A DNA stretch of 64,000 bases from contig NZ_CP117411.1 of the NCBI RefSeq assembly GCF_028607085.1, positions 1,550,001-1,614,000 on the forward strand, read 5' to 3'. This DNA is from Sphingomonas naphthae. Lineage in GTDB: Bacteria > Pseudomonadota > Alphaproteobacteria > Sphingomonadales > Sphingomonadaceae. Below the pieces are notes generated by a model. The model was given only the letters and a program-made list of their open reading frames with translations, ran no database searches and was not told where the DNA came from. The translations under genes were made by a program, and so were the position numbers. Positions 1-7,644 of the stretch are shown here, one piece after another (the stretch's first letter is position 1; each line of letters begins with the position of its first letter).

Positions 1-877
1 GCGCGGCGAGCGGCTGGATGCCCAGCGCGCGCCATTCGCCCACCGTCAGCCAGCGGCTGTGGCGATCGAACACCTTCTGGCATTCGGGCGAGCGGGCCAG
101 CGGCGCGGTGGCAACGCGATCCAGGGTGGGCGGCACCCGCACCGGCACGCCCCACGGCACGCCCGGCTTCCACCCGGCATCGAGCAGGTAGCGCGCGATC
201 GAGGCCAGCGCATCGGCCTCGTTCGCCCAGATATCGACCTTGCCATCGCCATCGCCATCCGCGCCGAGACGGATGTAGGTGGAGGGCAGGAATTGCGGAT
301 AGCCCGTGGCGCCGGCCCAACTGCCCTTCAGCAGATCGCGCGGCGCGCCGCGATCGAGCATCTTGAGCGCGGCGATATATTCCCCGCTGAAGAGCGCGCG
401 GCGGCGGCCTTCATAGGCGAGCGATGCCAGCGAACGCAGCAGATCGAAATTGCCGGTGACCGCGCCATAGCCGGTCTCCTGCCCGTAGATCGCCAGCACG
501 ATCGCGCCCGACACGCCGGTCTGCGCCTCGATTCGCGCCAGCATCGGCGCCAGCGCCTCCATCTTCCGCTTGCCGCGGCCGATGCGATAGGGCTCGACAT
601 GCGCGGCCTTGTACGGCGCGAAGGGCGGCGGCGGCGCGGGATTGCCCGAGAAGCCCCCCGGCTGCGAGCGATCGAGATCGACGACCCGCTGGTTGAAGGT
701 GAGCGAAGCCAGCACGCTGTCGAACGTCTCGGGCCGCACCCCCTCGGCCAGCGCGCGCGGGCGCAGGCCGGTGAGATAGGTCCGCATCGCCGCATCGTGG
801 CCGGCGCCGTCCTGGGCATCGGCGGCGAGCGGCAGAAGGGCCAGGCAGAAGGCGAGAATAGCGGCGGTGCGGCGCAT
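1..877 (-). CDS. Lytic murein transglycosylase, MltB type (3' end outside window)
   Basis: Reading leftward from ATG at 877 gives an open frame to the window edge, so the C-terminus is missing. A signal peptide (MRRTAAILAFCLALLPLAADA) opens the protein. The MltB/SLT fold follows, with the catalytic glutamate in IYGQETGYG and the family block GSWAGATGYPQFLPS, then a DGDGDGKVDIW segment. Such enzymes cleave the MurNAc-GlcNAc bond of peptidoglycan in the periplasm with formation of 1,6-anhydro-MurNAc. The sequence AAGAGGGG just before the ATG is a good ribosome binding site. The gene is host chromosome, next to the tRNA used for prophage integration. Family assignment is secure; the choice among MltB-like subfamilies is not. 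Confidence 0.85.
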   Translation of the reverse strand, partial: MRRTAAILAFCLALLPLAADAQDGAGHDAAMRTYLTGLRPRALAEGVRPETFDSVLASLTFNQRVVDLDRSQPGGFSGNPAPPPPFAPYKAAHVEPYRIGRGKRKMEALAPMLARIEAQTGVSGAIVLAIYGQETGYGAVTGNFDLLRSLASLAYEGRRRALFSGEYIAALKMLDRGAPRDLLKGSWAGATGYPQFLPSTYIRLGADGDGDGKVDIWANEADALASIARYLLDAGWKPGVPWGVPVRVPPTLDRVATAPLARSPECQKVFDRHSRWLTVGEWRALGIQPLAA

Positions 878-971
878 CGCACCCCTCTTGGCACAGCCCG
901 CGCTGCATCGCAAAAGCCGATGCGCCCGCCGTTTGCATTTCAGGGCCGATCGGCTAGGCGCTGCGGCCGAC

Positions 972-1059
972 GGATGGGTGGCCGAGTGGTTTAAGGCAGC
1001 GGTCTTGAAAACCGCCGACGTGCAAGCGTCCGTGGGTTCGAATCCCACCCCATCCGCCA
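972..1059 (+). tRNA. tRNA-Ser (anticodon TGA)
   Basis: An 88-nt class II tRNA. Acceptor stem GGATGGG (972-978) pairs with CCCATCC (1049-1055), followed by discriminator G and encoded CCA (1057-1059). The anticodon arm GGTCTTGAAAACC presents TGA, the long variable arm is the serine type, and the T arm is GTGGGTTCGAATCCCAC. The 3' end lies inside the prophage attachment core, so integration leaves the tRNA intact. Confidence 0.96.
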
Positions 1060-1065
1060 TTTGCC
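1046..1065 (+). repeat. attL core (20 bp)
   Basis: CACCCCATCCGCCATTTGCC covers the 3' end of tRNA-Ser plus six bases beyond CCA. The same 20 bases recur at 45596-45615 and the flanks diverge on both sides. The integrase gene begins 150 bp downstream, the usual geometry for a tRNA-integrating element. Confidence 0.93.
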
Positions 1066-1172
1066 ACTTCCGGCCCCTGCCAACCGCGTCCGTTTTGGCT
1101 CGCTTTTCAGCCACTGTTCCCCTATTGTTTGCGCGATCGGGGTCCAGCCGCATCCAGTGCGACTGGCGCTCG

Positions 1173-1215
1173 GTTGGGGCCCGTTTGGGGGCTCCAGGTC
1201 AGAGATTGGGGGCCT
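1173..1215 (+). promoter_or_regulatory. Putative integrase arm-type sites, left arm
   Basis: Three G-rich near-repeats lie between attL and the integrase start: GTTGGGGCCC (1173-1182), GTTTGGGGGC (1183-1192) and ATTGGGGGCCT (1205-1215). The same motif occurs twice near attR (45510-45532). Repeats on both sides of the att core are the pattern of arm-binding sites for the integrase N-terminal domain. The last copy touches the int ATG, so binding there could also repress int. No binding data exist. Confidence 0.5.
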
Positions 1216-1216
1216 C

Positions 1217-2482
1217 ATGCTGAGCGATACTCAATGCCGCCGGGCCAAGGCGATCGACAAGCCAGTGAAGCTGTCGGACGAGAAGGGCCTGTATCTGTTC
1301 GTGACGCCAGCCGGCGGGCGCATCTGGCGGCTTAAGTATCGTTTCGCCGGCAAGGAAAAGAAGCTCGTGTTCGGGCCCTACCCGGAGGTGTCGCTCGCCG
1401 AGGCGCGCGATCTGCGCGACGAAGCTCGGCGGCTGCTGCGAGACCATCACGACCCGGCCGTCACGAAGAAAGCAGCGCTCGTGACCAGCCGCGCCGACAA
1501 CGCCAACACCTTCGAGCTGATCGCGACTCAGTGGCACGCTTTGAACAAGGGCATGTGGGCGACGCGACACGCGGAAGATGTCATCCACAGCCTAAAGCGC
1601 GATGTCTTCCCGGCGATCGGCGCCTTGCCCATCCGCGACATCAAGACGCCCAAAGTGCTGGAGCTTCTCCGCGCCATTGAGGCGCGACCGGCGATCGAGA
1701 CGGCGAAGCGCGTCCGGCAGCGGATTTCCGCTGTGTTCGTCTACGCGATCGGCGAGGGAATCGCCGACGATGATCCGGCCGCCGTGGTGAAGTCGGCCCT
1801 CAAGCCGCTGCATCGCGGCAAGCAGCCGGCGATCACCGATCTGGTGAAGGCCCGCAAGGTGCTGGCCGACGCCGAGGCCGAGGACGCCCACCCGGTCACG
1901 AAGCTGGCGCTGCGTCTGCTCGCACTGACGGCAGTTCGGCCGGGTGAGCTGCGCGGGGCGCGGTGGGACGAGATCGAGGGTATCGATTGGAGCGATCCAG
2001 CCGCTCAGCCGGTGGAGCCGTTGTGGCGTATCCCGGCCGCGCGGATGAAAGGGCGGCTGACCCGCAAGGAGGAAGTGGGCGGCGACCACCTTGTGCCGCT
2101 CTCCCGGCAGGCCATCGATGTCCTGCGCACCGCCTATAGCTTATCCGGTCGGGGCCCCCTGCCCTTCCCCAATGCCCGCCACTCGCACCGCCCCATGAGC
2201 GAAAACGCGATCGGCTATTTGTTGAACAGGGCCGGCTATCACCATCGCCATGTGCCGCACGGCTGGCGGGCGACCTTCTCGACCATCATGAATGAGCGCT
2301 TCAAGGCCGATCACGACATCATCGAACTGATGCTGGCCCACGTCGCGCAGAACAAGGTGAAGGCGGCCTACGATCGTGCCGCCCACCTCGATCGGCGCCG
2401 GGAGCTTGCCCAGCTATGGGCGGACCTGATTGCGGATGGCCTGCGGCCGGCGGCCGAAGTCATCATCGGCCCGCGCCGGTGA
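1217..2482 (+). CDS. int: Phage tyrosine integrase (DUF4102 type)
   Basis: 421 residues from ATG 1217. The N-terminal DUF4102 arm-binding domain (residues 1 to about 85) carries the family signature GPYPEVSLAEARD. A SAM-like core-binding domain follows, then the catalytic domain with R241 (TAVRPGELRG), H348 and R351 (HGWR), H375 (LAHV) and Y385 (AAYDRA), so all active-site residues are present. The enzyme recombines attP with the tRNA-Ser attB. It is transcribed away from attL and ends three bases from the stop of the convergent AlpA/Xis-like gene. The ATG was preferred to an upstream in-frame start at 1061, because that one lies inside the att core. Confidence 0.93.
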   Translation: MLSDTQCRRAKAIDKPVKLSDEKGLYLFVTPAGGRIWRLKYRFAGKEKKLVFGPYPEVSLAEARDLRDEARRLLRDHHDPAVTKKAALVTSRADNANTFELIATQWHALNKGMWATRHAEDVIHSLKRDVFPAIGALPIRDIKTPKVLELLRAIEARPAIETAKRVRQRISAVFVYAIGEGIADDDPAAVVKSALKPLHRGKQPAITDLVKARKVLADAEAEDAHPVTKLALRLLALTAVRPGELRGARWDEIEGIDWSDPAAQPVEPLWRIPAARMKGRLTRKEEVGGDHLVPLSRQAIDVLRTAYSLSGRGPLPFPNARHSHRPMSENAIGYLLNRAGYHHRHVPHGWRATFSTIMNERFKADHDIIELMLAHVAQNKVKAAYDRAAHLDRRRELAQLWADLIADGLRPAAEVIIGPRR

Positions 2483-2485
2483 TGA

Positions 2486-2686
2486 CTATGCAGCCTGGGT
2501 AAGCCTCTGCTCCATCCATGCGCGCACCTCGGATTCGAGCCAGATCACCTTGTTCGGGCCGATACGCTTCCGCGTGGGAAACGCCGGCGGGGTTTGCGCC
2601 ATCATGTCGTATATCGTCGACTTCTTGTAGCCGGTCATCTTCAAGACCTCCGGCAGGCACAGGAAGCGCTCACCGCTGGCGATCAT
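2486..2686 (-). CDS. AlpA-family HTH protein, probable excisionase/directionality factor
   Basis: 66 residues. Translation from ATG 2686 opens MIASGERFLCLPEVLKM, followed by TGYKKSTIYDMMA, the MerR-like winged HTH of AlpA/Xis proteins, and ends QRLTQAA. The start is set by a strong upstream GGAAGGAGG. AlpA-type proteins bend att DNA and favour excision, or activate int. It is the last gene of the leftward early operon and converges on int, so early transcription would make Xis while opposing int. It overlaps the preceding gene by 17 nt. The role is inferred from family and position. Confidence 0.75.
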   Translation of the reverse strand: MIASGERFLCLPEVLKMTGYKKSTIYDMMAQTPPAFPTRKRIGPNKVIWLESEVRAWMEQRLTQAA

Positions 2687-2969
2687 CACGCACCTCCTTC
2701 CATTCGACACGCGCCGATTCGATCGGCGCGCCATCGGCGGTTTCCAGCCAGCACACCAGGCCCGGCTGGCCACGCCTGCTCACGGCATAGAACCGCGGCG
2801 ACCAGCTTTTCGGCTTTGCTTTAGGCAGAGTGCGCGCCGCGCGAACTCTCAACGTCCAGACCGCTCGCCTCGGCCTACGTCGAAGCCAGAAATGGCGGAC
2901 CAATGACCGCACGAAGGCGCGCCATATGTTCACTGACAGCGTCCTTCCAGACGCAACGACGCGCCTCAT
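2670..2969 (-). CDS. Hypothetical early phage protein
   Basis: 99 residues, very basic in the first half (RRPRRAVWTLRVRAARTLPKA cluster), with a C-terminal part reading RFYAVSRRGQPGLVCWLE that looks like a short beta-rich fold. I do not recognise a family. The case for a real gene is architectural: its ATG overlaps the TGA of the upstream gene as ATGA (2966-2969) and its tail overlaps the next gene's start, in line with the translational coupling along this operon. Its true start could be further in. Confidence 0.55.
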   Translation of the reverse strand: MRRVVASGRTLSVNIWRAFVRSLVRHFWLRRRPRRAVWTLRVRAARTLPKAKPKSWSPRFYAVSRRGQPGLVCWLETADGAPIESARVEWKEVRDDRQR

Positions 2970-3367
2970 CCCTTTTCTCCCTCATCGACGCGAGCCTCTT
3001 GCCCGGCCGGGAGGACGGTGATGACGACGCCCTCCCGAACTGCCACTTCGGGCGAATGCGCCTCAGCCATGGCTTGAATTTCATCTTCAACCTCCGCCAT
3101 GTTCCAGCCACGAAACCGCTCGAGGAACCGCACGATTGCGTGATCGGTGATGACGAGCTTCGCCGGCTTTCGATTGCGGACAGCTTCAGTGACCAGTGAT
3201 TGCACCGTGGCGAGACGAGCGCGCTCTCGTTCACAAGCTCGGATCATGGCGCGAATTTCCAATTCGTAGCTGTGAAGAACGCTGTCCGGCACCTGATCGA
3301 ATGGGTTGTGGAGACGATGCAGGGTGTCTGAATGCCAGTGCGGCACATCAAGGCGGCGCTTGCTCAA
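2966..3367 (-). CDS. Hypothetical early phage protein
   Basis: 133 residues. The central segment KLVITDHAIVRFLERFRGW, followed by an acidic helix NMAEVEDEIQAM, resembles small phage/plasmid proteins with an H-x-x-x-R-F-x-x-R motif that often sit beside LexA-like DNA-binding proteins. No catalytic role is known to me. It is coupled to both neighbours by 4-bp start/stop overlaps. Confidence 0.65.
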   Translation of the reverse strand: MSKRRLDVPHWHSDTLHRLHNPFDQVPDSVLHSYELEIRAMIRACERERARLATVQSLVTEAVRNRKPAKLVITDHAIVRFLERFRGWNMAEVEDEIQAMAEAHSPEVAVREGVVITVLPAGQEARVDEGEKG

Positions 3368-3693
3368 CGCGCCCTCCCGCTTCCGATATCGACAGCTTCC
3401 TTCATGGAGCGATCCTCGCTGCTTGAAAGCAAGCCACGCCGCCGAACCTCGTCGATGAGCTGCTCGTCGGATATTCCTGCCAGAGAGGCACCGAGGACGG
3501 TGATACGGCGCGCCCGGTGCGGCTCACGGCTGATTAGGCCATGCTCCTCCAGGCGCTTAAGGCTGACGCTGACGGCGCCCCGGCTGGTGACGCCGGTGCC
3601 AATCATCATGTCGTCGAATGATGGCGACATGCCGTCGTGGCTGGCCTGATAGCGCTCGATGAAGCGCAGCAGTTCACGCTGAGCGGCCGTCAT
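3364..3693 (-). CDS. LexA-like winged-helix DNA-binding protein
   Basis: 109 residues from the ATG at 3693, which overlaps the upstream stop by 4 bp. The N-terminus MTAAQRELLRFIERYQASHDGMSPSFDDMM matches the LexA DNA-binding domain opening. It continues with GVTSRGAVSVSLKRLEEHGLISRE, the recognition helix and wing. There is no S24 protease domain, so it should be a non-cleavable regulator. It may compete for LexA-like operators or control the early operon; that is inference. Confidence 0.72.
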   Translation of the reverse strand: MTAAQRELLRFIERYQASHDGMSPSFDDMMIGTGVTSRGAVSVSLKRLEEHGLISREPHRARRITVLGASLAGISDEQLIDEVRRRGLLSSSEDRSMKEAVDIGSGRAR

Positions 3694-4175
3694 GCGACAT
3701 CCATTCCTGGTTGCGCGAAGGCGCCGTGATCGTCGGCGCACCCGGTGGCGGCGTCGGGATCAATCGGTCCCCGCAGGAGGTCGAGACCGCACTGAACCTC
3801 AAGGAGACGCATCACAGCGCCAGCGATCTCGATCGGCTGGATTGCTCCAGCGAAGATGACGTCTTTTGCATTATCCATCGTCATAGGCGTCCCGGCTGTA
3901 GCGGCAGCCCGGCGGTATTCCCGCAGCACCTCGTCAGCCACGATATGAGTGATCGCTAAGCGCCGGGCTTCAACAGCCTCCCCGCTCGTCCGGCTGACGA
4001 TGCGCGGCGCGATAGATCGCACGCTTCGCTCCAGGCCGTAGAGCCATTTGGCCCGAAGCAGGGCGGCGGTGTTGCCCGCTGCGAAGCGAAAATCGGCGTC
4101 CCGCCTTATGCGGTCGGCAATGCGATCCCGCATGGCTTCAGCCGATGCCAGTGCCAGCCGGTCGATTCTCTTCAT
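3690..4175 (-). CDS. Hypothetical early phage protein
   Basis: 161 residues starting MKRIDRLALASAEAM. The protein is alpha-helical and rich in Arg/Ala, without membrane segments or cysteine clusters. No recognised domain. The start at 4175 lies one base after the TGA of the upstream gene, and its end overlaps the next gene by 4 bp, so it is translated as part of the coupled operon. Confidence 0.6.
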   Translation of the reverse strand: MKRIDRLALASAEAMRDRIADRIRRDADFRFAAGNTAALLRAKWLYGLERSVRSIAPRIVSRTSGEAVEARRLAITHIVADEVLREYRRAAATAGTPMTMDNAKDVIFAGAIQPIEIAGAVMRLLEVQCGLDLLRGPIDPDAATGCADDHGAFAQPGMDVA

Positions 4176-4176
4176 G

Positions 4177-4446
4177 TCAGCGGGCTCCTGTATTTGGGAC
4201 CGGGCGCGCATTGGGGGAGCGCGGGTTGCTCGCCCGGTCCTGCTCGACACCGCCGGGGGGCGTGGCGGCGGCAAGCATCTCGTGATGGGTGATGGTCGCG
4301 ATCTCTTCGCACACGACGAAGGCGCTTCCGGGGGACTTGAGAGCTAGGCGGCCAGCCTCGGCGCAGGCCGCCCTCGCAGTGCTGTGGCGCTGCCGGCGCT
4401 GCGCGTGCCGGCGGCTCGTCTGCGCGACGAAGAACCGACCCGTCAT
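4177..4446 (-). CDS. Small hypothetical early phage protein
   Basis: 89 residues from ATG 4446: MTGRFFVAQTSRRHAQRRQR, a basic N-terminus, then SAFVVCEEIATITHHEML and a Pro/Arg-rich tail. Unrecognised. It overlaps the upstream 53-residue gene by 4 bp (4443-4446) and its TGA is one base before the next ATG. It is included mainly for this tight coupling and for continuous coding character. Confidence 0.5.
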   Translation of the reverse strand: MTGRFFVAQTSRRHAQRRQRHSTARAACAEAGRLALKSPGSAFVVCEEIATITHHEMLAAATPPGGVEQDRASNPRSPNARPVPNTGAR

Positions 4447-4604
4447 CGATAGATCGCCTTGCCGCAATGAATGCAGGCACACGGCAGGCCTCGCCGGACA
4501 TCGACGCCCATGCGCGCCACACGGCGCTTCCACGCATCGTGCGAGCCGATGTCATAGACGTGCAACCCAAGCAGGCAGCCGAGGCGCTGGAGGTCTAGCG
4601 GCAT
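4443..4604 (-). CDS. Small CxxC-like protein, 53 aa
   Basis: 53 residues, MPLDLQRLGCLLGLHVYDIG and on to a C-terminal GLPCACIHCGKAIYR. The CACIHC cluster could make half a zinc ribbon; the other ligands might be C10 and histidines, or the protein may dimerise. It overlaps the upstream gene by 10 nt and the downstream one by 4 nt. Similar short Cys-containing proteins are common in sphingomonad prophage early operons. Confidence 0.5.
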   Translation of the reverse strand: MPLDLQRLGCLLGLHVYDIGSHDAWKRRVARMGVDVRRGLPCACIHCGKAIYR

Positions 4605-4921
4605 TGCACGCCCTTTCGATTGAGGCGGGCCGGCTGCACCGCCATCCAGACTATCGCCATCTTGCCGCTCGCGTTGCGGCGGCGCTCTCCGGTGTCCCTG
4701 ATCTTGCCCAGGCGGCCGAGTTCGGTGACCCGGGGTCGAATGGACAGTATCGACCACCCTAGCCGCGCGGCCACCTGATCGGCTGTTAGGCCATTCGAGC
4801 GCTCCAGCACGTCGAGCGCCATCGTGCGAAGGATCGGCGCCGCCTCGGCCGCCGCCCGACGCGACGTGTCGCGATCTTGGGCGCCGGGCGCGCAAGGGTA
4901 GCGGAACAGGTCGCTCGTCAT
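4595..4921 (-). CDS. Winged-helix protein
   Basis: 108 residues from ATG 4921. The opening MTSDLFRYPCAPGAQDRDTS is followed by ILRTMALDVLERSNGLTADQ and a VAARLGWSILSIRPRVTELGRLGKI helix-turn-helix with wing residues RDTGERR. This is a known small phage/prophage layout. The cysteine and proline pattern at the N-terminus is typical of that group. Likely DNA-binding; target unknown. Coupled to the upstream gene by 4 bp. Confidence 0.68.
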   Translation of the reverse strand: MTSDLFRYPCAPGAQDRDTSRRAAAEAAPILRTMALDVLERSNGLTADQVAARLGWSILSIRPRVTELGRLGKIRDTGERRRNASGKMAIVWMAVQPARLNRKGVQCR

Positions 4922-5286
4922 GAGCCACTGTACTCGGCGGCAGGATAGGCTGGCGCTAAGCCACGCGCTTCTGCCTCCAGCATCGCGTCCCATCCGTCCG
5001 CGCCCCGTCCCTGCGCCCGCGCGACAAGGAACTTGAACGCGAAAGCCGCAGCATCGGGTGACGGGATCGCCATCAATCGATCCTCGGCATCGGTGCGAAC
5101 ATCTTGGAGGCGCTGGCTCTCGCCCCAAACCCCGCCTGGCACCGCCTCTACGAGCGCGCTACGCTCCGGGCCGATCGGGAGGTCGCGAAACCCGCAGACA
5201 TTGATGTGCGCGGAATCGAAAGCCCTCTCGGCATACGCGGCCGACAGATACGCCAGCTTGACCGCAATCCAGGTGGGATCAGCCAC
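4918..5286 (-). CDS. Hypothetical early phage protein
   Basis: 122 residues. MADPTWIAVKLAYLSAAYAE begins a helical N-terminus, later GPERSALVEAVPGGVWGESQ and FAFKFLVARAQGRGADGWD. No family recognised. Coupled by overlaps of 4 bp downstream and 8 bp upstream. Confidence 0.6.
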   Translation of the reverse strand: MADPTWIAVKLAYLSAAYAERAFDSAHINVCGFRDLPIGPERSALVEAVPGGVWGESQRLQDVRTDAEDRLMAIPSPDAAAFAFKFLVARAQGRGADGWDAMLEAEARGLAPAYPAAEYSGS

Positions 5287-5548
5287 GCGTGCCTCCCATC
5301 CCTATCGCGAGGTTCGCAACCGATCGCATTTCTCGGGTGGCCTCCGAATGAAGGCGGATCGCCAGCATGGTGATGTCATGCAAGCTGTCGCCCCGTATCC
5401 GCACCGCCTCCAGCGTCCAGCCATCACCGGCGTTAGCGATCTGATATGCCTTTTCGTCCAAAACCTTGAGCAGCGCCCCCACCTCGCTCAGGCGGGCCTC
5501 AAGGTCGGTCAGGCGGTCGTTCATTGATAAGATCCGAGAGGCAGTCAT
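5279..5548 (-). CDS. Small coiled-coil hypothetical protein
   Basis: 89 residues. Residues 9-40 (MNDRLTDLEARLSEVGALLK) show heptad-like Leu spacing, so a short coiled coil is likely. Start ATG 5548 follows GGGAGGTCGG and overlaps the upstream stop; an internal ATG at 5524 is possible. No function assigned. Confidence 0.55.
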   Translation of the reverse strand: MTASRILSMNDRLTDLEARLSEVGALLKVLDEKAYQIANAGDGWTLEAVRIRGDSLHDITMLAIRLHSEATREMRSVANLAIGMGGTRG

Positions 5549-6177
5549 GACCGACCTCCCAGCACGAGCCAGCCGTTGCTCGTGGGCAGCCCGAACCGGC
5601 GGATCACGCGCTTGATGTGGCTCCGGTTGGCGTACCGCTGGACGGCGTCGTTCATCCGCCGCCCGGCCGCGATGAGGTTTGCTCGCTCCATCTCGGGCGT
5701 GGCGAGATCAAGCAGACGGCTCGACAATCCGCCGGTCTCAATCCCTCCATCAGAGTCGATCATCACCCAGCCGCCGATGGCAAGGAAGCCGCGGATCGCT
5801 GCCGTGGTGCCTCTCGTGTCGGCCGGCAGGAAGTCGTTCACCGCGCCGCGCGATCGGAGAGCCTCCACGATCGCCTCGCGCCGACCGGCTGCGGAGTGCA
5901 TATGCTCCACGAGAAGATTGATCCGGATCGAGGTATCGCGAGTCATCGCTTCGTCCCGAATGCCGAGGTTCAACACCTCGGGCTGACCAGGACGAAGCTC
6001 AAGGCGAACGACAACGGCGATCGTCTGCATCGCTGCGAGCCAGAGCAGCGCATAGGTCTCAACGTCGTCGGAGAGCTGGTCGAGCCACCCGATCTGCTGT
6101 TCTATCGGCGGCGTGGCGTCGAGTAGATCGACGTTGCCCAACACTGGCTGAGCTTCGGCCTCCATCACAGCGCTCAT
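5545..6177 (-). CDS. Hypothetical early phage protein, 210 aa
   Basis: Starts MSAVMEAEAQPVLGNVDLLD at ATG 6177, which overlaps the upstream TGA as ATGA. The middle (IEQQIGWLDQLSDDVETYAL, then LLWLAAMQTIAVVVRLELRP) is helical. The C-terminus NRSHIKRVIRRFGLPTSNGW is basic and could bind nucleic acid. I do not recognise the family. An upstream in-frame ATG at 6288 would overlap the neighbour by 115 nt and is disfavoured. Confidence 0.6.
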   Translation of the reverse strand: MSAVMEAEAQPVLGNVDLLDATPPIEQQIGWLDQLSDDVETYALLWLAAMQTIAVVVRLELRPGQPEVLNLGIRDEAMTRDTSIRINLLVEHMHSAAGRREAIVEALRSRGAVNDFLPADTRGTTAAIRGFLAIGGWVMIDSDGGIETGGLSSRLLDLATPEMERANLIAAGRRMNDAVQRYANRSHIKRVIRRFGLPTSNGWLVLGGRS

Positions 6178-6734
6178 GCGACCGCTCCCGTCGCAATCGA
6201 CTGGGGCACTCGTTTGAGGTCGCGCACCGTCGGTGCTGGGCGGTAAAGCCCAACGATCGGACCAAGGATCATCTGCCGAAGGGCCCAATCGTAATAAGGC
6301 CCTTGCGGGTTGGCATAGCGCCGCTGGTCGTGGATCACCTTTGAATAGAGGGAGATCGTCTCCCAGCTATCGGGTCGCCTCGCGCAGCGGCGGACAAATG
6401 CGATTTCGCGCTCAATCTGCCGGCGCGAATCCGGCTGCGGTGCGAGCGGCGTCTGCCGCTCGATGCAATAGAAGCCCTCGACAGGCTCGTTGTACTTGGC
6501 CCACCCCTCTTCGTAGACCGCAACCTCACCGGGACGGAGCAGCGTCAGCCCATCATGGCGGACTGGCTCGATACCGAAACCGGGCAAAATGGTGTCGAAG
6601 ATCTGAAGCCTGAGGCAGTCGCCCCGCATTTCCACTTCGAGCGGCTCCGCCACCGCCCGCATAGCAGCCGCCGCAGCGGCCATGTTCGTCTGTTCACCGC
6701 GCACCCTAGGTGCGCCCAGTGCCTGGCTGGCCAT
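6174..6734 (-). CDS. First gene of leftward early operon, hypothetical 186 aa
   Basis: Begins MASQALGAPRVRGEQTNMAA after a clear GCGGGAGGCGG ribosome site. It contains the beta-rich segment LRLQIFDTILPGFGIEPVRH and an aromatic block YANPQGPYYDWALRQM near the C-terminus. No known domain. As promoter-proximal gene it should be the most abundant product of the operon, which makes it a reasonable candidate for an early takeover or regulatory function, but nothing in the sequence proves that. Confidence 0.6.
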   Translation of the reverse strand: MASQALGAPRVRGEQTNMAAAAAAMRAVAEPLEVEMRGDCLRLQIFDTILPGFGIEPVRHDGLTLLRPGEVAVYEEGWAKYNEPVEGFYCIERQTPLAPQPDSRRQIEREIAFVRRCARRPDSWETISLYSKVIHDQRRYANPQGPYYDWALRQMILGPIVGLYRPAPTVRDLKRVPQSIATGAVA

Positions 6735-6864
6735 GAGCCGCCTCCCGCTTGAGTGAGGCAGGCGGATCGGCGGAGGCTAGGGCTCGATAATCGCAGCCCG
6801 AAGCACGTCTTTCCCATCCTGCGCATCGGAGTCGGCCTTGCGGGCACTCATCCGATAGCCGCAG

Positions 6865-6892
6865 AGTATGAGAACACTTCGATATTCGTCAA
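6865..6892 (-). promoter_or_regulatory. Putative leftward early promoter
   Basis: On the minus strand TTGACG (plus 6887-6892) is followed after 16 bp by CATACT (plus 6865-6870). It sits 130 bp upstream of the first early gene and just past the repressor stop codon, where no gene is visible (6735-6907). Sigma70-type match judged by eye only. Confidence 0.4.
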
Positions 6893-6907
6893 CAGCAAAC
6901 TTGGGGG

Positions 6908-7573
6908 TCAGGCTCTTCGGCTTATACCCACGACACGCCCCACCACATGGAACTCGGAGCTATCCACCTCGAAATCACTGATAGATGGATTATCAGAAAT
7001 AATGAGGTAACGACCGCCCGGCAGTCGTCGGACGCGCTTCACCATGCCGAGGTCACCGTAGGCCAAAGCCCAAAGGCGATCCTGCTGGTTGATGAACTTT
7101 TGCTTCGTGTCGATGATCAGACGATCATTATCCAACAACGTCGGGAGCATTGAATCTCCCAGCCCCCTTGCAACAAACAACGACCCCGGGTCGCTGTCGG
7201 TCATCTCCCGAAGCCATTCGAGATCAAAGTGCCGAAAGCGCACCCCAGCGCCTTGCTGCGCGTCCAAAAACGTGCCGCCGCCCATCGCGTAACTCAGATC
7301 AAATTCCTGCACGCGGGCAAGCCCCTCGTCGGCCAGCGCTCGGGCTACAGCGGAGCGGCTATGGGCATGACCGGGCTCATCCGCCTCACCTTCAAGCCAA
7401 GCGATCGACACATCCAGCGCTCCGGCTATGTCGGGTATGTAGCGCGACTTGGAGGTGTGCCCCTTCAAGATCAGGCTGACGGCACCTTGGCTAACGCCGA
7501 TTTCACGCGCCAGCGCAGACTGGCTCATGCCCTTGTCCGCCATCGCAGACTTCAACCGCTCAACTATAATCAT
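6908..7573 (-). CDS. CI-like phage repressor with S24 autoprotease domain
   Basis: 221 residues. The N-terminal HTH (about residues 16-40, MSQSALAREIGVSQGAVSLI) is of the Xre/CI type. The C-terminal S24 domain has the catalytic serine S141 (GLGDSMLPTL) and lysine K179 (GMVKR). An Ala-Gly bond at 109-110 is a plausible RecA-stimulated self-cleavage site. The repressor would maintain lysogeny and be inactivated during SOS. It is divergent from the Cro-like gene with 71 bp between them containing an inverted repeat. Both catalytic residues are intact, so inducibility is expected. Confidence 0.88.
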   Translation of the reverse strand: MIIVERLKSAMADKGMSQSALAREIGVSQGAVSLILKGHTSKSRYIPDIAGALDVSIAWLEGEADEPGHAHSRSAVARALADEGLARVQEFDLSYAMGGGTFLDAQQGAGVRFRHFDLEWLREMTDSDPGSLFVARGLGDSMLPTLLDNDRLIIDTKQKFINQQDRLWALAYGDLGMVKRVRRLPGGRYLIISDNPSISDFEVDSSEFHVVGRVVGISRRA

Positions 7574-7582
7574 CCTTAAGTT

Positions 7583-7641
7583 CCTATCGCCCCCGTTGCG
7601 AGTTTGCTATTGAAGTGTCCTTGTAGCTTGGGCAATAGGAA
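7583..7641. promoter_or_regulatory. Putative lysis-lysogeny operator region
   Basis: TTCCTATCGCCC (7583-7594) and GGGCAATAGGAA (7630-7641) form an inverted pair matching at 11 of 12 positions and face each other across the repressor/Cro gap. A partial half-site CTATTG lies between them (about 7608-7613). TTGAAG-N17-CATAG-like elements can be drawn in both directions but are weak. The symmetric layout suggests shared binding by repressor and Cro. Confidence 0.45.
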
Positions 7642-7644
7642 ACT

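Noticed and set aside
1061-1216. Longer integrase starting at 1061
   Set aside because: That start lies in the att core and the added 52 residues do not look like protein; the DUF4102 domain begins at ATG 1217.
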